Source: Heterodera schachtii (Eukaryota; Nematoda; Chromadorea; Rhabditida; Heteroderidae). Taken from it: a DNA stretch of 64,000 nt. Each line of letters starts with the position of its first letter. The first letter of the stretch is position 1. The position numbers and the translations under genes were made by a program. Shown here piece after piece: positions 54,058-64,000 of the stretch. Location of the stretch: assembly GCA_023374025.1 (NCBI GenBank), contig SIJG01000064.1, positions 333,943 to 397,942 on the forward strand. Direction: 5' to 3'. The notes beneath the pieces are model-generated. The model had not been told where the DNA came from, ran no database searches, and worked only from the letters and a program-made list of their open reading frames with translations.

Positions 54058-55255
54058 AAAGACGCAAAATAGGTCATTCATTCCCATAGTTTTCGCAATT
54101 TCAGCTTTTCTCTTAATTTGCAGTAGTAATATATTTTAATGTCCTATCAAAACTTTTGTCATTATTTCCTTTTACAAGCGATAAGAAAAGCATTTGTTGT
54201 GGTAAAAGTTAAATTAATAATTTATTTATTATTTTAATTGATTTTAACTTTTTGTTAAATGTGCTTAAAAGAGACGGACAAATAAATTGCGGACCCATCC
54301 CAATCAGTGCCATTTTAAGGTGTGCCGTGTTCATGTAAATTGAACTATTAGTGGTAATTTCTTACCACTTTAACGAAGGAGGATATAAATATAAAAAGAA
54401 AGAAATTTAAAATATTAAAAAATTTTGCGACAAAAAATACTCGGCTAATTTCATCAATTTTCCAATAGGCAAAGCAAACCCTTCTCTAAATGCCGCCCTC
54501 TTTAAGCCCTTCTGTCCCTTCTGTGTTTCTCCGTTTGTTTTGGTTTTGTTTTAGAATGTTAAGTTGTTTCATTTTCTATTTTCGAATGTTTGTTTGTTTA
54601 ATTTGTTTTTGTTTTGTCAATTTGTTAAAGTATTTCCCCCGGATATTCCCCCCCCCCCCTCTTTTTTAGCTTTTATTCTTTGAACTTCAATTAGTTTGCC
54701 CAAAAATCAGGCATTGGCATGGCTACAAAATTTATCCGAAACTAAATTTGTCACTTTAAAAAACCAAACCGAAAAAAACGAGAAAATTTGATGCGGTCAT
54801 TCGCTTCTGTCAAAAACATAATAATTACCGCTACACATTTTTACGCTTTTCTTTCTGCTGATAAATCAGTAAATGTTAAAATTTCGTTTTTGGTTTTGTC
54901 AAATTTTTGCGTGCATTTTTTATTTTATTTTGTATTTTTTTGTTTGTTTTGTTAATAATTTGCTTTCCATTTCCTTTCGGTTTTGTTTATTTTTTTTATT
55001 TTAATAATGTAAAAATAAGAAAATAAAAATAAAAATTTCGTTTCAAATTCATGCTCAATTAGAAATTCAATAATAATAATTATTATAATAATATGATAAT
55101 AATTATATAATAATAATAATAATCAATCATATCTATTTTTTTTTTTGCTATTTTTGCTTTCTCATTCGATTTGCTAAGCTAAACTCGTTTCCTCCACCAT
55201 TTACATTTTTCCATTTTCCATTTATTTACAATTTTCTATTTTTTCCATTTTGCAA
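54058..55255. other. Intergenic, no gene supported
   Basis: Very T-rich sequence with a poly-C run near 54650 and AT repeats (ATAATAATAAT) near 55070-55120. It is the likely promoter and 5' flank of the sugar transporter gene. No exon is supported. Confidence 0.5.
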
Positions 55256-57643
55256 ATGGTCGCCGTTTCGCCCCTCTCGGCCCCTTTTTCCTCCCCTCCG
55301 CCTTCTTCCGCTTCGTCTTCCGCTCGTCCGTCCCTCGTCCCGTCCCTTTCCGCCGATGTCCCCAACTTTTTCCTCCGATCGGTCAGTTGGATTTGCTCAA
55401 TCGGCGGCTTTTTGTTCGGATATTCGGCTTCTGTCATCAACGGATCGGTGTTTTATTATTGCATTTATTTTCTGTTTTGATGTCTTTTTCCTTTTAGCTT
55501 ATGTTTATGGAAAGAGAATTGGGCCTCAATTCGTTCACCAAAGGGGTGGTGACAAGTTCGATCATTGTCGGCGCTGCCATTGGCGCGCCGATCGGCGGAC
55601 ATTTGGCCGATCACTTTGGCCGGAAAAGGGTGATGGTCAGTCTTGACTTGCTGTTCATTGCTGGGGTTTTTGCCACCACTTTTGCGCCTAATTTTTGGGT
55701 ATTTTGGTGTTAGAAACTTTTGTAATGGCATTTTTCATCTTTTTCAAGTGCCTCATTCCTTTCCGTGCCATTCTTGGCTTTGCCGCCGGAGGGCATTGTT
55801 CGGTGGGCCCCGTTTTTCTGGCTGAAATTTCAACGCCCGAAAGTCGTTCACAAAATGTGACTTTAAATTCGCTGTTCATCGTTTTGGGTGAATTGGTCGC
55901 TTTTGCTGTTTGTGCTTCTCTCGGCAACATTTTCCACAATATGTGCGGCTTATACAAAATTAAAAAGTCATTTCATTAAATAATTTTGTTTTAAGCGATT
56001 CAATTTGGCGATGGATGAATTTGGTCGTTGTTTTGCCGGCCGTCATTTTGCTGTTTTGTCACTGCCTTTTTGTGCCGGAGAGTCCCCGTTGGCTTGTTGG
56101 AGCTGATCGCATGGAGCAGGCTTATTCAACGCTGAGGCGGCTGCGGAGGACTACGGTACAGACAGAGCAGGAAATACAGTAAGCATTTGGATACTGTAAT
56201 TAATGCATTGATTTATGAGCGTTTTAATTAGTTGTTTTAAATTAGTGAAATTGGCAACATTGCCATGAGAAAAGCCGCCCAACAATTTGATGCTGCGGCT
56301 GACAATGACGAAACGATTAATGGCCTAATGTCCATTTTGCGCACCAAATGGACACGTGCCCTTCTCCTAATTGGTCTTGGCATTGCGACCACACAACAAA
56401 TTTACGGCGTGTCAATGGCCATGTATTACGGCACAGAGGCAACCACCCGCGCACTCTGATTCTGTGCTTTTAATCGCCCTTTTCGCAGGTTCTTCGAAAT
56501 ATTGGCATGGATGACCGAGTCGCTCTGATCGCCAACATTAGCATCGGCGTAATGCTTCAAACCATTTAAAATATTTTACAAATTATGAACTCGTCCAGTT
56601 GGTTTCCTTTCTGTCCACTTGGCTCGGCTTGTTGGTGATCGATCGAATGGGCCGTCGTCAGATGCTAATGATTGGCCAATTCGGCGCCGTCTGCTCCCAC
56701 TTGGCCATTGTTCTTTGTGCCCAATGCATTCCCGAAGGGCCAACCCGCGCAGTGGGCCATTTTGGGATGCCTTTTGGTGTTTCTCGTCTTTTTCCAGGCC
56801 AGCATTGGGCCCGTCACGTGGTCAGAGTTTTGAAAAAGAAAAGAGGGGAGAAATTTAAAGAGAGAAAAGGAAGTTTTAATTCCAAATAAATTGGCCATTC
56901 GCCGTGGAATTTTTACCATAAAATTGGTGCTTCTATTTGCCAATTATTTTCGAATTTCTCTCATTACTGAGTTCGAATTTAAAAATGAAAATGACCAAAT
57001 GCCCATCCACCCAATTAAAATAGTTTTTTTTTAGGCTTTTGCTTGCCGAAATTTTCCCGCTTGAAATTCGGGGAATTGGCATGGGTTTGTCGACTTTGGC
57101 CATTTGGGTAAGGAAATTACGAAAATATTGAAACCTTTTTAAATATGAACAAAAAATTCAATATAACACAAAATTGAAATGATAACACTTTTTGCCAAGG
57201 TCACGAGATTCTGACAAAAATAAACAAATAACCCGAAAATGGACGACTCTTTTTTTGATAAGACTCACAAATCATTTGCTCTTGGAAGTTTAACTTAAAT
57301 AATTAATCAATTCCTTTTTGATTTTGTCCAAATGTTAATTTGTCATTTGCTAATTGAGGTCACAAATTGTGCCGAAGGCCTCCTCTTTCCGATGGCATTG
57401 GATCAGCTCGGCTACCCCGGCACTTTTCTGCTGTTGGCTCTGCTCGGACTGTTCGCTTTGGCATTTGTGTGGCGTTTTATGCCGGAGACGAGACGAAAAT
57501 CACTGGAAGAATTGGAGAAAGAATTTCAAAACGGCGATTGGCAAGCACTGAAAAAGCCGGGTGAAAAGCGGAGAAAGCTGCGGCGGAAGGTGGAGAGGAC
57601 ATTAAGCAAAATTGAGGAGGAGGAGCGGGGGGAAAGGTACTGA
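55256..57643 (+). CDS. SLC2/MFS sugar or inositol transporter
   Basis: This is a twelve-helix major facilitator of the sugar porter type. The ATG at 55256 opens a Pro/Ser-rich N-terminus. Then come GGFLFGYSASVINGS, ELGLNSFTKGVVTSSIIVGA and the loop 2-3 motif GGHLADHFGRKRVM. FRAILGFAAGGHCSVGPVFL, AEISTPESRSQNVTLN, VPESPRWLVGADR, GIATTQQIYGVSMAMYYGTE, VIDRMGRRQMLM, LLLAEIFPLEIRGIGMG and PETRRKSLEELEKEFQNGDW follow. These are the signature loops of SLC2 proteins, with some likeness to HMIT (SLC2A13) inositol symporters. The frame shifts between VLCAQCIPEG and QWAILGCLLVFLVFFQASIG (about 56715-56760), so a one-base indel is present or assembled. The substrate is inferred only as a sugar or polyol. 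Confidence 0.88.
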
Positions 57644-60600
57644 ATTAGCAGGGCGGAGGAGAAACGACGATTTGATTAATTAATTGGTTGATCAGCAGCT
57701 GATCAACTGATTAATTGATCATTGAAATTTATTTGACGATTTGACCAATCACTTTTTGGTAGTATCTGATCAATGAGTAATTGCTCAATGAAATTTTGTA
57801 TATTTTTGGAACGATTTGCTTGGTCATCATCTGATTAAATAATAAATTGATCTCTAAAATTTTTAAATTTTTTGACATTAGCATAAGCTCAATTGATTAA
57901 TTGGCAATGACAATGCAAACTTTAAGCTTTTGGAATATTTTAATCTATTTTTTCTTCAAAATAATCTCTGCATTTAATTAAATTACATTCACTCAATTTG
58001 CTACGTTTATGCAATTCGGTGCCTTCTGTTACCGTATCTTTGGTACCGTACTCTCTCTGTCTTTGCGCGCCTTTCATTCTCTTATTTTTTTTTCTTTTTC
58101 TTTTTCTCAACAAATGCATTTTACGACGAATTCCATTTTGGTTTCTTTCGTTTGCCCCCACAAAAACAATGCCTTTTTTGGAGGCCTTCGCTAACTCCGC
58201 CGATCGCTCGGTATTTTGCGGTGATTAATGATTAATGGACAGTGAGTGATCAGCCAAAGAAATCATCGAACGCAGCGGCAAAGGAAAGGCATTGCTGGAG
58301 GGAATAATTAGTGGAAATAAATTTGTGTAAAATTATGCATGGACAGCTGAGAGAATCCATCGCATCAGCATCACAACCCTCGTGCTATTCGAGCATTGGA
58401 AGTATAAAATAAATACCGGCAATTAAAAATGCATTAATCTAAACACATTTAGTGACTGAAAAACCATGGCAGGGAAAATGCCCAAATTTCCACGCATTTA
58501 ATAAATCGAGATAAGCGCGAAAAAAACACTTTTTAGCTTGGTTTGAAGCTATTCCATTATGATTTTTAAAGATGCCTTTTTTCGGTGGGAAAAGATACGG
58601 GTGGGGAACTAATAAGTGGAGGGGGGGGGGGGGGAGAACTTAGTTCACTATGGATGTTGCTCGTCTTGTTTCTCACGATGTTTTGAATTTTCAAGGTTGG
58701 GCACAAATTTTTAAAAACACCAATTTTCAGAGTAAAACTATTTAAAAATTAATTTTTGAGCATTAAAAACTGAACAACTTCATAAAGTGTGGAAATTTGA
58801 ATTGAAAAATGGTTAACTTTTCGCTAAAAATTATGAAAAAATTAGTCCAGGAAATTTAGGTTGGAAAATCAGAGGTTGTTGAAAAAAGGCTTGACCTGGA
58901 CCTGGCTGGATCCAGGAAAAACTTAGGCCTGTGTCCAGGTCCAAGTCCAGCTCTAATTAGAATATTTGAATATTGTTTAATTTTTTAATAAATTATTGGA
59001 CTCTTAGTTTTTGCATTTTTTGCATTTTTAGGATTTGGTTTGGCACATGGAAAGAGACAATCGGATTGGCAAAAGCATTTCGTGGCTTTTATTTGCTGTG
59101 CTTCCTCTCCCCCCCCCCCCCCCCGCCTCAAATGCTTCTCTTTTCGCTAAGCCATTAATCGGATTTTGTGAGATAATCCCAAAAGAATTCATTATCCGAT
59201 TTTTATATGTATTAATTCACTACTGTACATCGCAATAATTCAATAATATTGTGCACAATTTAAGCTCCAGTCATTTTCACATACACCAAAAGCATTTTTA
59301 TTCCGCTCCAAAAAGTCAAAGTGAGGGAAAAAGGGGCGGGGAAGAGGAGCGAGGGGGAGGGGATCGAAAAAGCTACTCTTTTGGCATAATAAAAAATGCT
59401 AACATTTCTTTTTTTGCGACTAAAACCCAATAGTATTTACACAATTTTGTGCTGCTAATATATCCCTCCCTTCTGTTTGCATTATAATCGTATAATTCTG
59501 CCAATTAATTTCCGGCGGCTTCCAACTAAACATTTTTTGGCAGAAGCTGCCCCCGGGGCATGTGCACAGCAGCAGCAGTTGGCTTTTCTTTTTCCTCCTC
59601 CCACTCTTTCCCCCCCCCCCCAAATTCTCCCAATTCGTTCCAATTTCTATAAAAAAGCTCTACCAAGTCGATGTGGTTTTCTGTTTTTACTTAAGGCCAA
59701 TTTAATTGTTTAAAAACTAATTTTTTAATTTTTTGGCATTACAAAATCTGTCCACGGAGTCACCGCAATAAATCATTCGTCCTCCTTTTTTGACCTCAAT
59801 TTCCATTTTTTGTCTTCAAAATTTCGGCGATTACCTTTTCGCCGTTTAAAGTTAAAAATTCGTTCGCCGCTGCGCGACGAATTCAATTCGTTTATTCCTT
59901 CGTTCGTTCATTCATTTACCACGCAAAAGTTGCTGGGTCGGACAATTAATTTTTTTGAAGCTTTTGCTGCAGCGATTTGCTAAAAAACCAAAGCAAAGGC
60001 AAAGAGAAAAATAAAGGAAGGCAAAGGAAAAAGGAGAAAAGAGAAAAGAAAAGGGAAGGGAAGAAAAGAAGGAAAAAGGAGAAAAGAGTAAGGAAAAAGA
60101 GAAAAAAATAGTAAAGATTAAAATAAACGAGAAAAAGAAAGGAGAATGGAAAAAAATTCATTATTTTTGCATTATTTGATTGTTGGCTTTTTCATTTTCC
60201 TTTTTAAATGTTCGTCTTTTTTACGCTTTTCATTTTCGTCGGCTTTGTCAAAATGATCGGTTGCTTTTCCCTCCCCGTCATTTTCCGTGCCATCCGTCAA
60301 TTACCCCCCCCCCCCCTGAATTGCCCCCCCCCTCCCCCCTCAAATCCGGGTTACCCCGTGCTATTTTTCATTTCCGATCACCGCTCTCGATCTTTTAGTC
60401 CGATTTTCGGCGAAAGCTTATTTTTTGCTGTCCATCTTCATCATTTTTGCAGCAGAAATTGTTTTGACGTTACTTGGGATTTGTACTCGCTCACTGATTA
60501 AAATGATTAAAATATCATTTAATTATGAATGCTTTTTCTTCCCTCTATTAAAATAATTCGCTTCAAATTAAATTTAAAAACAAATCTTACAATTTAATAT

Positions 60601-63543
60601 TTTACTAATTGACTTTGTTTCCTTTGCCCTTCCAAATGGGTGTTTTTTGTTTTTTATTTTTTTGTCTGTCCCACTAATTTTTCTTCTCATTATAATTTTG
60701 GCTTAAATTTATTTCCTTTTTACTTGTTCTTTAATTTCAATCCATTCTTTTCCATTTTCCCATTTCGTCCTTTAAATTTTCCATCGATCCTTCGTAAATA
60801 ATTCCAATCAAAAATTGTCGTGCGCAATTGCATTTCGTATTTGAAGGCCATTTAAAATCAATTCAATTTCATCAATTTGCTGCTCTCTCTCTCCCTCTCT
60901 GTCTTAATAAGATGATTATCCCTTTGGTCGTTTTGTCTCTTTGTTTTATTGCCTCCTAAAATGTTACCATTTTACGATTCATTCCTTAATTGGTCAATTA
61001 GCAGTCAAAAATTGTCCGATTATTTATTGCCCATTTTTGACAATTATTAGCATCCCGTATCAGCTCATCCATCTCACAAAGGCACAAATGCCTTTCTTCT
61101 CCAGCAGCTCAACTCGTTTTTCTCGCCTCAATTCGCTGCTGGAGCGAATTTCCGCGGGGGGACGAAAGAGTACCGAAAAGAAAACGCATATTTTCTGCTA
61201 ATCCAATCAGAAGAGCAGCAGCACAATGGGGGAGAATCTTGGAGTGATTGATAATTACTTGCTTGTACTCTTCGATCACCCAAATCGAACCCACCAATCG
61301 CAAAATAACGTCGAGAGGACCCACCCACCCCACCCCCCCCCCCATTTACCCACTTCAATTTGGATTATTTGACGACCGATTCGGCTTCACCTCCCAATAG
61401 ATCGTTCGGGATGCGAGCAAAAGCACTGATCAATCAGCGCAGAAGGAAAGTCCCCCCCCCCCCCCGCTGTTACAATGCTTTTAATTTAACTCACAACAAA
61501 GAGAGTGTCGCGACCCCCCCCCCCCCCCCGCACAATGGGGGGGGGGGAGGGGGCATCATCATCAAAACTCATTTTTTTGATTAACTTGAAGTCAAAAAAA
61601 GGCACAATTTCATCAAAATAAAATGTTTTTTCTTGAAAACTTTGATTAAATAAATTTGTTTTTCTGGGCCTTGACTAAAGTTCAGTCGCATTTTCATTTT
61701 CCGTCTCTCCTTAATAATTATTTGTTTAACTTTTTCTTCTCATTCTAAGTTTTAATTTATTTCTCGGCGTTTCCGTGGACTGATCATTTTCTGTGATAAT
61801 TGTCTCCAATGCTAAGGGATTGGGAAAAAGCGAATTATGTACAATAATAAAATGCGCCGCCCGATCACTCCCACAAAACGCTGTGCTGCCCCGAGGCTGT
61901 GATCAGCCCATTATCGCCATTTGCTGATCAGAAGAACATAATAATCCGAAGAGAGCAAACAGTCGCAACCCAAAAGCACCGCAAAACGCTGCAGCTTTTA
62001 CATGCCCATCAGAAGAAAAGGAAGAAGAAGCAGCAGAAACACTCATTCCATTCACAGCGCAGCAAATAATCAACTAAAACTAATCATATCTTTTGCTGGT
62101 GCTAATGAGCGAATGAATGAATTAATGGGCGGGGGAAAGGGAGGGGGAAGGGGGGAGAGGGTGTTTTGGTGTTTTGTTGGCTGCGCTTTTGCTGGGCCGT
62201 CCTTTTCAGCGAATGCTTTGCCCTCCGTCGAATTTGCCCCTGCACAACTTTAACTGTCCTTCATTACGTTTTTATGATTATTTATTATTTTGGCTCCTTC
62301 TTTGGCGCCTCGTTTCTTTGTTTGGGTCCCAGTTTAGTGACCGTTTAATTGAAAAGGCCCCCGGCCCAACACTCTTTGAATGTGTGAAGAATGAATGAAT
62401 GAATGAGTGGTGGGGGGGGGGGGGGACTCCCCCCGTCCCCCCCCCCAAACCCCAAACCCTTACAACGCCAACAATTGCAAAGGACGAAGCGGAAGAATCG
62501 GCCGAATGTCTCCAAACATTCATTCTTTCATTTCTTAAAAATGTCCAATGCTTTTTCATCTTTTTATTTTTATTATTTTGCTCATTTGCCTTTCGTTGTT
62601 TATTTTTCAATGTTTTTGCCTTTGATTTTGCCTTTCCTTTGCTGTTTTTTGAGTGAATGCTCATCAAAATGTGACGCATTCCCCCGAACATTTCGCTCTT
62701 TGGCCGTGCATTTCGCTGCCCCCCCCCGCCCCTCTCCCCGCACTGTCCTGGCCAATTTAACTGGCGATTTGCGGGTGATCGGCTCCGATCGGCCCGGGTA
62801 TTTGCTACTGCTATTCTCTCAGCAACCCATCCAGTTTTGCGCGCGATTGCCCACTGGCAGCGGCGGTGAACTGCTGCGATTGAAAGCGATTGCGCGTTGA
62901 CGGAGCGCGGGAGAGGGAGGGGGGGGGGGGGGGGGGGAGGCGGGGGATTGTGCGGGGGGAGTCCAGTTTGTTTGGTCGCCTTGGCGTAAAAAATTTGGAA
63001 AATTGGCAATTGAGGAAGGGTCTATGGAAAGGGGAGAAATGGGAGGGGGGGGGGGGGAAAGAGGTGAGAAATGTTGGGGGACGGGGGAGGGAAAAAAAGG
63101 GGAGAAAAAGGGGGGGGGCTGAGAAAGTGCACCCGCAGGGCACATTTTCCCTTTTATTTTATTTTTGTTTTGCTGTACTTTTTGTCAGCAGAAAAAGCAT
63201 CCCCACCCAATCATTACGAGCATTTCACTAATCTGTTGATTAATTGCTTGTTGAATAACTATTTTTTACAACATAATTACCGTTTTTGATAATTTATCTG
63301 AACTTCTTCCGCCGATTAATAATGAATTAATCAAATTACAATTAAATTATTATTTCCATTGCCTTTTTTAAGCTTTTTTTCTCAAATTCCCTTAATCGTT
63401 TCTTTCGTTTTTTTTCAGCAAAAATAATGAGATAACAGCAGCTAAGAAAGCATTGCTTATCTCTTCCGATCCCTTCTCATATTTTATGGTCTAATTGGAA
63501 CAAAAAAGTGTGCCATTTGTTGGCAAATTGTCCGCTTTTGCAA
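57644..63543. other. Long low-complexity interval, no gene supported
   Basis: No exon chain is supported on either strand. Contents include GATC-rich sequence at 57680-57860 and a purine-rich stretch at 60000-60150. Repeated CCTGG/CCAGG-type words occur at 58890-58955. G or C runs of ten or more occur near 58621, 59110, 59609, 60304, 61330, 61452, 61515, 61540, 62412, 62920 and 63048. Long open frames over the runs (Pro- or Gly-rich) are compositional. A short basic frame near 61091 (SSSTRFSRLNSLLERISAGG) could be an exon but has no partner. Confidence 0.5.
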
Positions 63544-63978
63544 ATGAATCCCTCTCAAATTTGCTTATTGGCATTTTGCTTACAAATTGCACAATTTATT
63601 TCTGCTGGAGGAATTGAAAATCCGCAGAATAATGGCGAACAAAGAAAACAGAAAAACTCGGAAGAAGCAGAAGCAAACGCAGAAACCGAAGCAGAAGAGG
63701 GCACATTCAAAGAGCGGACGAAAGTGAGAAAATGTGAAAAGTCAAGCAATGAATGTTAATTAATTGCATTTTAATTAATTAATTTTTAATTTAATTATTT
63801 GTTAAAATAAAATTTTTTTTTCTGTTGGCCCACTGCGACGTTTTTGACCCATTCAAAGTGTTACCGGCAGAGACAGGACATTTTCAAGTTGGAGGAGCTT
63901 TTCCGTTGCATGGGCAAAACTGTGTGAAATTGGTGCCGTCCTCCGTTCAGGACGTTGTGGCAATTCAATGGGCATTGG
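63544..63978 (+). CDS. Class C GPCR (metabotropic receptor-like), 5' exons
   Basis: Exon 1 (63544-63754) encodes a signal peptide (PSQICLLAFCLQIAQFISAG) and an acidic Glu/Ala-rich spacer. Exon 2 (63859-63978) joins in frame and reads HFQVGGAFPLHGQNCVKLV, then SSVQDVVAIQWALG. That matches the start of the Venus-flytrap ligand domain of metabotropic glutamate or calcium-sensing receptors: a GG-x-FP-(V/I/L)-H strand, a cysteine, then a helix V-x-x-V-x-A-x-x-W/Y-A-L. The exon ends at a GTAAATG donor and the rest lies beyond the window. The ligand cannot be assigned. It might also be a guanylate-cyclase receptor, which shares the fold. Confidence 0.65.
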
Positions 63979-64000
63979 GTAAATGAAAGTAATTAAATTA

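Noticed and set aside
62278..63145. Long Pro-rich frames (up to 243 residues) on the minus strand
   Set aside because: They depend on poly-C runs and low-complexity sequence, with no family signal.

Overview
The window looks like nuclear DNA of a small-genome nematode, probably a tylenchid plant parasite of the cyst/root-knot type; that placement is inference. It is AT-rich, and its genes are split into many short exons by introns mostly of 35-100 nt. Gene families include an innexin, a class C GPCR start, a DOMON/EGF membrane protein and a thyrostimulin-alpha (FLR-2-like) hormone. An unusual share of introns begin with GC instead of GT. Poly-G/poly-C runs are scattered through introns and intergenic DNA. 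Gene models below were built by hand from reading-frame continuity across splice sites; coordinates run from start to stop codon and include introns.

Layout. 1-8.3 kb (minus strand): a DOMON-EGF-transmembrane protein gene and an innexin gene. 8.3-16.5 kb: mostly non-coding, with a long polypurine tract, a small Gly/Tyr/Lys-rich secreted protein gene, GA microsatellites, a 1.1 kb hAT-type non-autonomous transposon, an adjoining MITE-like element and a tRNA-Pro(AGG). 16.5-21.6 kb (minus): an SLC26/SulP anion transporter with STAS domain, a 37-bp minisatellite at its 5' side, and a single-pass membrane protein gene. 24.1-27.7 kb (plus): a full-length cobalamin-independent methionine synthase (MetE), an enzyme usually missing from animals. 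27.7-31.8 kb: a nest of transposon-like elements with long sub-repeated inverted termini.

31.8-40 kb: a CHK/EcKL-like small-molecule kinase, the peroxisomal AAA ATPase PEX6, and, convergent with it, a methylenetetrahydrofolate reductase (MTHFR) that has only the catalytic domain. 41.7-45.2 kb: a gene joining a secretion signal to repeated helix-turn-helix-like modules and a BED-like zinc finger, a small Tyr/Trp-rich orphan, and a weak ORF. 45.7-57.6 kb (plus): GH31 alpha-glucosidase, GPA2/FLR-2-like hormone, a secreted orphan, an APMAP/strictosidine synthase-like protein and an SLC2-type sugar or inositol transporter. 57.6-63.5 kb is low-complexity sequence with no supported gene. The last exons are the 5' end of a metabotropic-receptor-like class C GPCR.

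Functional links. MTHFR makes 5-methyl-THF and MetE consumes it, so two consecutive steps of methionine synthesis lie about 11 kb apart. Both are unusual: MetE in an animal, and an MTHFR lacking the AdoMet-sensing domain. The most novel candidate is the secretory-signal plus HTH-repeat plus zinc-finger gene at 41.7-43.3 kb, whose layout would fit a secreted protein that acts on nucleic acid.
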